From Kitasatospora sp. MAP12-44 (GTDB lineage Bacteria; Actinomycetota; Actinomycetes; Streptomycetales; Streptomycetaceae), in contig NZ_JARZAE010000004.1 of NCBI RefSeq assembly GCF_029892095.1, forward strand, positions 8,308,001 through 8,372,000: a stretch of DNA of 64,000 nucleotides, read 5' to 3'. Each line of letters begins with the position of its first letter. The stretch's first letter is position 1. Made by a program: the position numbers and the translations under genes. Shown here in pieces: positions 42,146-51,500 of the stretch. The notes beneath the pieces are model-generated. The model was not told where the DNA came from, did not search any database, and was given only the letters and a program-made list of their open reading frames with translations.

Positions 42146-43762
42146 GTGCACCGACCCGACGAGTGGTGGCGAGGCGCCGCGATCTACCAGGTCTATGTGC
42201 GCAGCTTCGCCGACGCGAACGGCGACGGCGTGGGCGATCTGGCGGGGGTCCGCTCCCGGCTGCCGTACCTGGCCGAACTCGGAGTCGACGCGCTCTGGTT
42301 CAGCCCCTGGTATGCCTCGCCGATGGCGGACGGCGGCTACGACGTCGCCGACTACCGCGCCATCCACCCGGCCTTCGGCCGGCTCCAGGAGGCCGAGCAG
42401 CTGATCGCGCAGGCGCTGGACCACGGTATCCGCACCATCGTCGACGTCGTCCCCAACCACGTCTCCGACCAGCACCCGTGGTTCCGGCAGGCGCTCGACG
42501 CCGGCCCCGACTCGCCGGAGCGTGCGCGCTTCTGGTTCCGCCCCGGACGCGGCGCGAACGGTGAACTGCCGCCCAACAACTGGCAGTCGCAGTTCGGCGG
42601 CGCGGCCTGGTCCAGGATCCCCGACGGCCAGTGGTACCTTCACCGCTTCGCCGCCGGGCAGCCCGACCTGAACTGGCAGCACCCCGAGGTGCGCCGCGAG
42701 CACGAGGATGTCCTGCGCTTCTGGTTCGACCGCGGCGCGGCCGGGGTACGGATCGACTCGGCCGCCGAGGTGATCAAGGATCCCGCGCTGCCCGACCTGG
42801 TGGAGGGGCGCCATCCGCACCCCTACTTCGACCGGGACGAGATCCACGACGTCTACCGGGAGTGGCGCAAGGTCGCCGAGTCGTACGCTCCGCCGCGCGC
42901 GCTGATCGGCGAGGTCTGGCTGCCCGACCCCGAGCGGTTCGCCCGCTACCTGCGCCCCGACGAGCTGCACACCGCCTTCAACTTCGGCTTCCTGACCTGC
43001 CCTTGGGACGCCGAGCGGCTGCGCGAGGCGATCACCACGACGCTGGCCGCGCACGCCCCGGTCGGCGCGCCCGCCACCTGGGTGCTGGCCAACCACGACG
43101 TCACCCGGACCGTGACCCGCTACGGACGGGCGGAGACCGGCTTCGACTTCGCGGCCAAGGCGCACGGCATTCCCACCGACCTGGAGTCCGGCCGGCGCCG
43201 CGCGCGGGCGGCGGCGCTGCTCAGCCTGGCGCTGCCCGGCTCCGTCTACCTCTACCAGGGTGAGGAGTTGGGGCTGCCGGAGGTCGAGGATCTGCCCGCC
43301 GCCGTGATCGAGGACCCGATGTTCCACCGCACCGGTGGCGCCGACCCGGGCCGCGACGGCTGCCGGGTGCCGCTGCCCTGGGCCGGTTCGGCACCACCGT
43401 TCGGCTTCAGCCCGAGCGAAGCGCCCGCACCGGCCGCCACGTCGTGGCTGCCGCAGCCGGACTGCTGGGCGGAGCTGACCGTCGATCGGCAGGCTGCGGA
43501 CCCGCACTCGATGCTGAACCTCTACCGCAGCGCACTGCGCCTGCGGCACGCCGAGCCCGGCCTCGGCGACGGCCCGATGACGTGGCTGCCGAGCGAGCCC
43601 GAGACCCTCGCCTTCACCCGCGGGCCCGGGTTCGTCTGTGTCGCGAACCTGGGCAAGACATCCGCCTCGCTGCCCGCCCACCGCCAGGTGCTGCTCAGCA
43701 GCGCTGAGTTGACGGAGGGTCAGCTCCCCCCGGACGCGGCCGCCTGGCTGCGCCCGGCCTGA
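42146..43762 (+). CDS. Cytoplasmic GH13 alpha-glucosidase
   Basis: 538 residues, GH13 oligo-1,6-glucosidase/alpha-glucosidase subgroup. Conserved regions are seen in order: VDVVPNH, GVRIDSAAEV (nucleophile Asp), LIGEVW (acid/base Glu) and LANHDVTR (third acidic residue). There is no signal peptide, so it splits imported oligosaccharides inside the cell into glucose. GTG 42146 has AAGGAG upstream. Linkage specificity cannot be read from the sequence; the genomic setting suggests nigero- or isomalto-type substrates. Confidence 0.92.
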   Translation: MHRPDEWWRGAAIYQVYVRSFADANGDGVGDLAGVRSRLPYLAELGVDALWFSPWYASPMADGGYDVADYRAIHPAFGRLQEAEQLIAQALDHGIRTIVDVVPNHVSDQHPWFRQALDAGPDSPERARFWFRPGRGANGELPPNNWQSQFGGAAWSRIPDGQWYLHRFAAGQPDLNWQHPEVRREHEDVLRFWFDRGAAGVRIDSAAEVIKDPALPDLVEGRHPHPYFDRDEIHDVYREWRKVAESYAPPRALIGEVWLPDPERFARYLRPDELHTAFNFGFLTCPWDAERLREAITTTLAAHAPVGAPATWVLANHDVTRTVTRYGRAETGFDFAAKAHGIPTDLESGRRRARAAALLSLALPGSVYLYQGEELGLPEVEDLPAAVIEDPMFHRTGGADPGRDGCRVPLPWAGSAPPFGFSPSEAPAPAATSWLPQPDCWAELTVDRQAADPHSMLNLYRSALRLRHAEPGLGDGPMTWLPSEPETLAFTRGPGFVCVANLGKTSASLPAHRQVLLSSAELTEGQLPPDAAAWLRPA

Positions 43763-43785
43763 CCCGGGGATGCCGCTGCGGGGCC

Positions 43786-44241
43786 TCACTCGTGCGGGGA
43801 GCGGTGGTCAGCCTCCGCGGAGCCGTCCGCCGCTTCGATGCCGAGTTCGGCGATCAGGCCGCGGACGCGCCGCTCGATCTCGTCGCGGATCGGGCGGACC
43901 GCCTCGATGCCCTGGCCGGCCGGGTCCGCGAGCCGCCAGTCCAGGTAGCGCTTGCCGGGGAAGTAGGGGCAGGCGTCGCCGCAGCCCATGGTGATCACCA
44001 CGTCGGAGGTCTGCACGGCCTCGGTGGTCAGCACCTTCGGTGTCTCGGCGGAGATGTCGATGCCGACCTCGCGCAGCGCCTCGACGGCGGCGGGGTTCAC
44101 CGCGTCGGCGGGGGCGGACCCGGCCGAGCGGACCTGCACCCGGTCCCCGGCGAGGTGGGTGAGGAGGGCGGCGGCCAGCTGGGACCGCCCGGCATTGTGC
44201 ACGCAGACGAACAGCACGGACGGAACGGCGGGAGCACTCAC
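43786..44241 (-). CDS. arsC: Arsenate reductase (low-Mr phosphatase type)
   Basis: 151 residues with the phosphatase-type P-loop FVCVHNAGRSQ (nucleophile Cys about 13, Arg about 19) and a downstream GCGDACPYFPGKRYLDW loop whose cysteines act in disulfide relay in this family. It reduces arsenate to arsenite. In actinomycetes the reductant is often mycothiol or thioredoxin. GTG 44241 is the start. It is the last gene of the aquaporin/ArsR group on the minus strand. Confidence 0.92.
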   Translation of the reverse strand: MSAPAVPSVLFVCVHNAGRSQLAAALLTHLAGDRVQVRSAGSAPADAVNPAAVEALREVGIDISAETPKVLTTEAVQTSDVVITMGCGDACPYFPGKRYLDWRLADPAGQGIEAVRPIRDEIERRVRGLIAELGIEAADGSAEADHRSPHE

Positions 44242-44293
44242 GGCAGGGTTCCTCCTTGAACGGGACAGACGGGACAGCGCTGGGAGAGCGAGG

Positions 44294-45043
44294 TCAGTGG
44301 CCGGAGGCGGCGAGCTGCTGCTCGCCGGGCGGGGCGACGAGCTCCTCGTCGGACGCCGCGGGTCGGCCGAAGCAGACCGCGACGAGGGCCACGGCGACGG
44401 CGGCGCCGATGAGTTGGGCGCCGATGAACGGCAGCACGCTGGCGGGGGCGATACCGGCGAAGGTGTCGGTGAAGGCCCTGCCGATGGTGACGGCCGGGTT
44501 GGCGAAGCTGGTGGAGGAGGTGAACCAGTAGGCCGCGCCGATGTAGCAGGCGACCGCGGCCGGGGCGAAGGGCGCGCGGCCGGTGCGGCCCAGGCCGAGG
44601 ATCAGCAGGACCAGGCCGGCGGTCGCCACCACCTCGCCCAGCCACAGGTGCGGGGCCGAGCGGTCATGGGTGGAGAAGCGGACGAGCGGCTCGGCGAACA
44701 TCGCGTCCGCGAGCACCGAGCCGCCGATCGCACCGGCGATCTGCGCGGGTACGTAGGCGGCGACCTCGCGCGGCCTGACCCCCTCGCCGCCGCGCCGACC
44801 GGTCCACCAGGCCGCGAGGGTGACGGCGGGGTTGAAGTGCGCGCCGGAGACCGGGCCGAGCAGGGCGATCAGTACCCCGAGGCCGAACACGGTCGCCAGC
44901 GAGTTGGCCAGCAGTTGCACGCCGACGTCCTGGGAGAGCTTGGCGGCCTGGATGCCGGAGCCGACCACCACCGCGACCAGCGCGCCCGTCCCGAGGAACT
45001 CGACGGCGGCCCGGCGCCCGAGAGGGGCTGTCGTCAGGGTCAT
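44294..45043 (-). CDS. Aquaporin-family channel of the arsenic operon
   Basis: 249 residues, six helices and two half-helices with the NPA boxes HFNPAVT and FANPAVT of the MIP family. Located between ArsR and ArsC genes with no ArsB or Acr3 pump, it probably releases arsenite down its gradient, the arrangement described for AqpS of Sinorhizobium meliloti. ATG 45043 overlaps the ArsR stop (ATGA). The C-terminal tail is short and acidic. Confidence 0.9.
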   Translation of the reverse strand: MTLTTAPLGRRAAVEFLGTGALVAVVVGSGIQAAKLSQDVGVQLLANSLATVFGLGVLIALLGPVSGAHFNPAVTLAAWWTGRRGGEGVRPREVAAYVPAQIAGAIGGSVLADAMFAEPLVRFSTHDRSAPHLWLGEVVATAGLVLLILGLGRTGRAPFAPAAVACYIGAAYWFTSSTSFANPAVTIGRAFTDTFAGIAPASVLPFIGAQLIGAAVAVALVAVCFGRPAASDEELVAPPGEQQLAASGH

Positions 45044-45426
45044 CGGGAGCCGCCGGGGGCGGCCGGGGCTTCGAGGAGCGCGGAGAGTCGGGCCAGGGCG
45101 GCGGGCAGCACCCAGTAGTAGACCCAGGTCCCGCGCCGCTCGGAGTCGACCAGGCCGGCCTCGCGCAGCACCTTGAGGTGGTGGGAGATCGTCGGCTGGG
45201 ACACGTCGAACGGGCCGGTCAGGTCGCAGACACACGCCTCGCCGCCCTCGTGCGAGGCGATCAGCGACAGGAGCCGCAGCCGGACCGGGTCTGCCAGGGC
45301 CTTGAACATCCTCGCCAGTTCGACGGCGGCCTCGTCACCCAGCGGTTCGCGGACCAGCGGCGAGCAGCACGCCGCCGCCTCGCCCGGGCCGCCCTGGCCG
45401 AGCACCTGCAACTTCAGATTCGACAT
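45040..45426 (-). CDS. arsR: ArsR-family arsenic-responsive repressor
   Basis: 128 residues of winged-helix ArsR type. The metalloid site ACVCDL (Cys 65 and 67) lies in the recognition helix region, and SQPTISHHLKVLREAGLV is the DNA-reading helix. A further CC pair at residues 20-21 may form part of the arsenite site, as in actinobacterial ArsR variants. It is the first gene of the minus-strand group and divergent from the ArsI-like gene, so it should repress both from the gap between them. Confidence 0.93.
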   Translation of the reverse strand: MSNLKLQVLGQGGPGEAAACCSPLVREPLGDEAAVELARMFKALADPVRLRLLSLIASHEGGEACVCDLTGPFDVSQPTISHHLKVLREAGLVDSERRGTWVYYWVLPAALARLSALLEAPAAPGGSR

Positions 45427-45513
45427 GCATCTATATTGACGTTCTTCTATGCGACTGGCAACCTCGACTGTATCGACAGTCGTCGATGCAACGTCGGATC
45501 AGGGGAGACTGCC
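45427..45513. promoter_or_regulatory. Divergent ArsR-controlled promoter region
   Basis: An 87-bp AT-rich gap between arsR and the ArsI-like gene contains CGACTG-TATCGA-CAGTCG (45465-45482), an inverted repeat, and a CTATATTGACGTTCTTCTATG stretch at 45431-45451 of promoter-like composition. ArsR probably binds here. Confidence 0.6.
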
Positions 45514-45966
45514 ATGTCCCGCGTCCAGCTCGCCCTTCGGGTCGCCGACCTCGAAGGCTCGATCGCCTTCTATGCCAAGCTGTTCGGCGCCGAACCCGCC
45601 AAGCGCCGCCCCGGCTACGCGAACTTCGCCATCGCCGAGCCCCCGCTCAAGCTCGTCCTGATCGAGGGGACGGCGGGCGAGGACACCCGCCTCGACCACC
45701 TCGGCGTCGAGGTCGAGACCGGCGAGCAGGTGGCCGCGGCGACGTCCCGGCTGGCCGAGCTGGGGCTCGCCACGCTGGAGGAGCAGGACGCGACCTGCTG
45801 CTATGCCGTCCAGGACAAGGTCTGGGTGCACGGCCCCGGCCGGGAGCCGTGGGAGGTCTACGTGGTCAAGGCCGACGCGGACGCAATGACCGGGCAGGCA
45901 GACGGCCGTTGCTGCGCCACCACCTCGGCCGGGGTGCCCGAGGCGGCGGAGTCCAGCTGCTGCTGA
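45514..45966 (+). CDS. arsI: ArsI-like organoarsenical C-As lyase (CadI family)
   Basis: 150 residues of the VOC (glyoxalase) fold. The adjacent cysteines in TCCYAVQDKVWV (95-96) correspond to the thiolates that hold trivalent methylarsenicals in ArsI, and the usual metal-site His/Glu ligands are in DHLGVE and EVYVV. It ends in a second CC and has a CC in the tail, which could bind metalloid. It cleaves the C-As bond of methylarsonous acid. ATG 45514 follows AGGGGAG. It is divergent from ArsR, ArsC and the aquaporin gene, giving both inorganic and methylated arsenic handling. Confidence 0.88.
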   Translation: MSRVQLALRVADLEGSIAFYAKLFGAEPAKRRPGYANFAIAEPPLKLVLIEGTAGEDTRLDHLGVEVETGEQVAAATSRLAELGLATLEEQDATCCYAVQDKVWVHGPGREPWEVYVVKADADAMTGQADGRCCATTSAGVPEAAESSCC

Positions 45967-46009
45967 GCGGCGTCGACCTATGCGGCCCAGCCGGGGCCCA
46001 GCCGGCGGC

Positions 46010-48478
46010 TCAGCGCACCTGGATGCCGATGATGCAGGTGTCGTCGTCGGTGTCCGCACTGCTGTGGGTCAGCAGGTGGTCGAGTCGGCGGTCCAGCGGG
46101 ATGCCGCCGTCGGGTCGGCCGGCCGCCTTGGCGGTGGCCAGCAGGTGGCCCAGCGACTGGGCCAGCGAGCGGTCCTTGCGCTCGATCAGGCCGTCCGTGT
46201 AGAGCAGCAGGGTGTCGCCGGTCTCCAGCCGGGTCTGGAGCTCCTCGTACTCGGCGTCGGCGATGGCGCCGAGCAGCAGGCCGCCGGCCATCGGGAGGGT
46301 GTCGGCCTGGTCACCGCGCAGCAGGACGGGCGGGAGGTGCCCGGCCCGCGCCCAGCGCAGGGTGCGGCTGTCGGGGTCGTAGAGGGCGCAGATGGCGGTG
46401 GCGGTGACGTTGTCGGTCAGGTCGTGGGTCACGGTGTTGAGCCAGCCGAGGAGTTGGGCCGGGCCCGCCCCGGTGGCGGCGAGGCCGCGCAGGGCGTTGC
46501 GCAGGGCGACCATGCCGGTCGCGGCCTCGATGCCGTGGCCCGCGATGTCACCGACGCACAGCAGTACCTGCCCGCTGGGCAGGACGACCGCGTCGTACCA
46601 GTCGCCGCCGACCAGGTGGTCCTTCTCGGCGGGGCGGTAGCGGACCGCGATGTCCAGCCCGCCGATGTCGATCGGGCCGCGGCTGGGCGGCATGATGGCG
46701 TGCTGCAACTGCCGGGCCAGGCGGTTGTGTTCGGCCGACTGCTGCTCGCTGTGGGCGAGTTGGTCGCGGGTCGCGGCGAGCGCCACCTCCGTCCAGTGCT
46801 GCGCGGAGACGTCCTGGTAGGCCCCGCGCACCGTGATCGGGCCGCCGTCCTGCGAACCGCCGTCCTGCGAACCGCCGTCCTGCGGGTCGGCCTCCTGCGG
46901 GCCGGCGTGCGGGACGGGCTCCGCGACCACCCGGATATGGCGGGCGTTGCCGTCGGGGCGCTGCAGGCGGAAGGCGGTGGAGGAGGGGCGCCGGTGGTGC
47001 AGGAGGGTGCGCAGGAAGCGGCCGATGGCGGCCCCGTCGTCGGGATGGGCGTGCGCCGCCAGCTGCGTCAGCGGGATCGGGGTGGCCGTGACGGGGAGCC
47101 CGTAGAGCTCGAACAGCGTGCTGTTCCAGGTCAGTTCGCCCGTGCTGAGGTTCTCCTCGAAGCCGCCGATCCGGCCCAGTCGCTGGGCGTGCTGGAGCAG
47201 GTTCGCCAACCGCGCGGCCTGGTCCTGGACCCGCCAGATCAGCAGCACGCGGTCGCCGTGTCGACTGAGGCTGACGTCGGCCACCGCGGTGAGCGGCACC
47301 TGGTCGACGGTGACGGTCAGGCTCATCCGCTCGGCTCGGAACGGCTCGCCGGTGGCGTGGACGTGTTGGACCTGGTCGAAGAGTCCGCCGCTCTGCGCCG
47401 CCAGCGGATACGCCTCCAGCAGGAACGCCCCGGCGACCGAGCTGCGCGGGCGTCCGGCGAAGTCGACGAAACGGTCGTTGAGGTGCTCGATCCGGAAGTC
47501 GGCCAGCCGGCCCTGGTGATCGCGGTGCGGCCGCAGCAGCAGCGCGGGGTCGTTCAACCCGTTGGTGAGGTTGAGGAGTTCGGTGAGCAGCGGGTCCGCT
47601 GATGTGCGGGCGTCCAGGGCGCGGGTGTCCAGGGTGTGCGCGCAGAGTTCGGCCAGCGCGTCGATCTGGCGCCGGATCCGGGATGCCTGCGGTTCGAGGG
47701 CGTGCGGCCAGCAGATCTCCAGCACGCCGACGAGGTGCCCGTTGCGCAGAGCCGGCGCGGCCACCCGGCCGCCCGCCGCGTGCTGGTGACCGATCGAGGC
47801 CGATCCGGCCTCGCTCAGGGTGGCGAACCAGAGCGTTTCGCGCTGCGCCACGGCGCGCCCGGCCGGGGTGCCCACGCCGGGCGGTACGTAGTGCCAGCGC
47901 GCGGCCTCCTGGGGGGCGAAGCCGGCGTCGCCGACGAGCGTGAGCGACCCGTCGCCGCCGACCGCCCAGATGGCGACGGCCACCGCGCCCAGCGGCGCCA
48001 GCGCGTGATCCAGCAGCGATCGCGCGACGGCCTGGGCGTCACCGGCGGCCAGCGCACCGCTCTCGGCCGTGCGCAGGCGAAGGGCGACGGACGCGGCGGA
48101 CGCGACGGACGGGCCCGCCACGTCCGTGACTGCTGGGGGGCGGGCGGCTTCGGTCAGCCCGTCGCGGGCGGCCTGGTCGGTGATCTCGGCGGCCAGCTCC
48201 AGGACCGACCGGCCGGCCGCCTCGGCGAGCCCCTCCAGCTGCCGGGCCGCCTGCGCGGGCCCGTACTGCAACCGCTCGACCAGGATGCCCTTGGCGAGCT
48301 CGATCAGCGCCCGGCCGTCGGCTGCGGCCTGTGCCTCGTGGACCTCGCGCCGCAGCCGCTCGACGGTGGAGGCCAGCCGCCCGATGCCGGCAGCGGCGCC
48401 GGCGTCAGTGGTGTCGGCGTCACCGGCGTCGGTGGCGGCGACGGGAGCGGTCGCTCCGGGCTGCTGGGAGATCTGCAC
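46010..48478 (-). CDS. PP2C-type phosphatase with ANTAR-like, GAF and PAS domains
   Basis: 822 residues. In order: an ANTAR-like helical segment (about 35-95, ALIELAKGILVERLQY), a GAF region (about 150-300), one or two PAS domains (about 310-540) and a SpoIIE/PP2C catalytic domain from about 600 with GGDWYD, GDIAGHGIEAA, YTDGLIE and DDDTCIIGIQV. Such proteins dephosphorylate anti-sigma-factor antagonists in response to signals. A repeated QDGGS linker (46845-46895) sits before the catalytic part. GTG 48478 is the start. It lies 58 bases downstream of a hybrid kinase gene on the same strand, so the two may share a signalling pathway. Confidence 0.9.
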   Translation of the reverse strand: MQISQQPGATAPVAATDAGDADTTDAGAAAGIGRLASTVERLRREVHEAQAAADGRALIELAKGILVERLQYGPAQAARQLEGLAEAAGRSVLELAAEITDQAARDGLTEAARPPAVTDVAGPSVASAASVALRLRTAESGALAAGDAQAVARSLLDHALAPLGAVAVAIWAVGGDGSLTLVGDAGFAPQEAARWHYVPPGVGTPAGRAVAQRETLWFATLSEAGSASIGHQHAAGGRVAAPALRNGHLVGVLEICWPHALEPQASRIRRQIDALAELCAHTLDTRALDARTSADPLLTELLNLTNGLNDPALLLRPHRDHQGRLADFRIEHLNDRFVDFAGRPRSSVAGAFLLEAYPLAAQSGGLFDQVQHVHATGEPFRAERMSLTVTVDQVPLTAVADVSLSRHGDRVLLIWRVQDQAARLANLLQHAQRLGRIGGFEENLSTGELTWNSTLFELYGLPVTATPIPLTQLAAHAHPDDGAAIGRFLRTLLHHRRPSSTAFRLQRPDGNARHIRVVAEPVPHAGPQEADPQDGGSQDGGSQDGGPITVRGAYQDVSAQHWTEVALAATRDQLAHSEQQSAEHNRLARQLQHAIMPPSRGPIDIGGLDIAVRYRPAEKDHLVGGDWYDAVVLPSGQVLLCVGDIAGHGIEAATGMVALRNALRGLAATGAGPAQLLGWLNTVTHDLTDNVTATAICALYDPDSRTLRWARAGHLPPVLLRGDQADTLPMAGGLLLGAIADAEYEELQTRLETGDTLLLYTDGLIERKDRSLAQSLGHLLATAKAAGRPDGGIPLDRRLDHLLTHSSADTDDDTCIIGIQVR

Positions 48479-48536
48479 TGCGGCGCTCCTGACGGATGCT
48501 CGATACTGCGGGACCGGCGGGGGATGGCGGGCGCTG

Positions 48537-51500
48537 CTACCCGCGCAGCCAGCGCCGGATGCAGGCGATCAGGTCACCGGCGTCGACGGGCTTGGTGATG
48601 TAGTCGCTGGCGCCGGAGGCCAGGCTCTTCTCCCGGTCTCCGGGCATCGCCTTGGCCGTCACCGCGATGATCGGCAGCTCGGCATACTGCGGCATGGCCC
48701 GGATGGCCGCGGTGGCGGCGTAGCCGTCCATCTCCGGCATCATCACGTCCATCAGGATGAGGTCGATGCCGCTGTGGGCGGCCAGCCGCTCGATCCCGGC
48801 GCGGCCGTTCTCCGCGTGCAGCACGGTCAGTCCGTGCAGCTCCAGGATTCCGGTGATGGCGTAGAGGTTGCGGGCGTCGTCGTCGACGACCAGCACGGTG
48901 GCCCCGGTCGGCTCCGCGCCGACCTGCTGGGTGACGGCCCGCGCCGCGTCCTCGGTGCGGACCAGCGGCAGGACGTCGCCGGGCTGGTAGGCGTTGAGGT
49001 GCAGGGCGATCCGCTCGCGCAACTCGTCCAGGCTGGAGAGCAGTTCCAGGGGCTGGGTGGCGGCGCGGGATTGCAGGGCCCGCTCCTGGTCCGCGCCCAG
49101 GCGCCGGTTGTTGTGGGCCAGCACCGGGACCTGGCGCAGGCCGGCGTCCCGTTCCAGCTCCGCCAGGAAGCGCAGCGCGGCCCCGTCGGCCAGGTCCAGC
49201 TCCAGGACCACGCAGTGGCACGCCTCGGCGGCCAGTGCGGCGGCCGCCTCGTGCACGCCGACGGCGCTGACCAGCTCCACCGGCCCGCGCGGGTCCCCGG
49301 GGTCGCGGTTGTCGGCGAGGTCGGCGACCGCGCTCTCGGCCACCAGGGACAGCAGGCCGCGCGGACGCTCCTCCACGACCAGCAGGCGGCGGCGCTGCTG
49401 GGGGAGCGCGGTTCCCCGGCGGGGCCCGCTCGGCTCGTCGGCGGGTGCGGCGTCGGAGCCCGGCGAGGTGCGGGCTGCGCCGCCGCCCGGCCGGTCGGTG
49501 AACTCGGGCCGCTCGGTGGGCAGATAGAGGGTGAAGGTGCTGCCCTGGCCCAGGGTGCTGCTGGCGGTGATGGCGCCACCGAGCAGGCAGGCGATCTCCC
49601 GGCTGATGGAGAGGCCGAGCCCCGTTCCGCTGTACTTGCGGCTGGTGGTCCCGTCGGCCTGCTGGAACGCGCCGAAGACCGACTGCAGTTGCTGCTCGGG
49701 GATGCCGATCCCGGTGTCCACCACGTGGAAGGCCAGCACCGGACCGCCCTGGCCGGCGGGCTCGGGGAGCCGCGTGGGGTCCGCGGGTTCGATGCGCAGC
49801 TCGACGCTGCCGCGCTCGGTGAACTTCACCGCGTTGGACAGCAGGTTGCGCAGGACCTGACGCAACCGGTAGTCGTCGGTGAGGAGTTCGGCCGGCACGC
49901 CGGGGGCGGTGCTGATCCGGAAGTCCAGCGACTTCTGGCCGGTCAGCGGCCGGAAGGTGGCCTCGATGTAGTCGAGCAGCCGGCGCAGCGGGATGCGCTC
50001 GGGGTCGATGTCCATCTTGCCCGCCTCGACCTTGGAGAGGTCCAGGATGTCGTTGATCAGCTGGAGCAGGTCGGAGCCCGCGGAGTGGATGATCCCGGCG
50101 TACTCGACCTGCTTGGCCGACAGGTTGCGGGTGGGGTTCTGGGCGAGCAACTGGGCCAGGATGAGCAGGCTGTTGAGCGGGGTGCGCAGCTCGTGGCTCA
50201 TGTTGGCGAGGAACTCGGACTTGTACTTGGAGGCGAGGGCGAGTTGGTGGGCGCGGTCCTCCAGCTCCTGGCGGGCCTGCTCGATCTCCAGGTTCTTGGT
50301 CTCGATGTCTCGGTTCTGCGCCGCCAGCAGCGCCGCCTTCTCCTCCAACTCGGCGTTGGATGACTGGAGTTCCTCCTGGCGTGCCTGCAACTCACCTGAT
50401 CTGGACTGAAGTTCACCGGCAAGCCGCTGGGACTCGTCGAGCAGCTCGTCGGTGCGGGCGTTGGCCATGATGGTGTTGACGTTGACGCCGATGGTCTCCA
50501 TCAGCTGGTCGAGGAAGTCGCGGTGGATCTGGGTGAAGCTGTGCACGGTGGCGAGTTCGATGGCGCCGAGCACCTGGTCCTCGACCACGATCGGCAGCAC
50601 GATCAGGGCGGCCGGTGAGGCCTGGCCGAGGCCGGAGGAGATGGTCACGTAGCCCGGCGGCAGGTCGTCGACGGAGATCGTGCGCCTGCTGCGGGCGGCC
50701 TGGCCGACCAGCGAGTGGCCCAGCCGGTAGCGGGCGGACCGGCGGACGTCGAGCGGGTAGCCGTAGGGGGCGACCAGGGCGAGCTCGGTGCCGCCCGGGG
50801 TCTCCTCGGCGAGGTAGAAGGCGCCGTACTGGGCCGAGACCAGCGGGGCGAGCTCGTCCATGATCAGCTCGGCCACCACGGCGAGATCGCGCCGGCCCTG
50901 CATCAGCGCCGAGATCCGGGCCAGGTTGGTCTTGAGCCAGTCCTGGTCCTGGTTGGCCCGGGTGGTCTGGCGCAGCGACTCCACCATGGAGTTGATGTTG
51001 TCCTTGAGGTCCCCGACCTCGCCCGGCGCGTCGACCGTGATCGAGAGGGTGAGGTCGCCCTCGGCAACGGCGCTGGTGACCTCGGCGATCGCGCGGACCT
51101 GGCGGGTCAGGTTGCCGGCCAGCTCGTTGACGTTCTCGGTCAGCCGCTTCCAGGTGCCCGAGATGCCCTCCACCTCGGCCTGGCCGCCGAGCCGGCCCTC
51201 GCTGCCGACCTCGCGGGCGACGCGGGTGACCTCGGCGGCGAAGGCGGAGAGCTGGTCGACCATCGTGTTGATGGTCGTCTTGAGCTCCAGGATCTCGCCG
51301 CGCGCGTCGACGTCGATCTTGCGGGTCAGGTCGCCCTGCGCCACCGCGGTGGTGACCTGCGCGATGTTGCGGACCTGGTTGGTCAGGTTGTTCGCCATGA
51401 AGTTGACGTTCTCGGTGAGGTCCTTCCAGGTCCCCGCCACATTCGGCACCCGGGCCTGCCCGCCCAGGGTGCCCTCGGTGCCGACCTCGCGGGCGACCCG

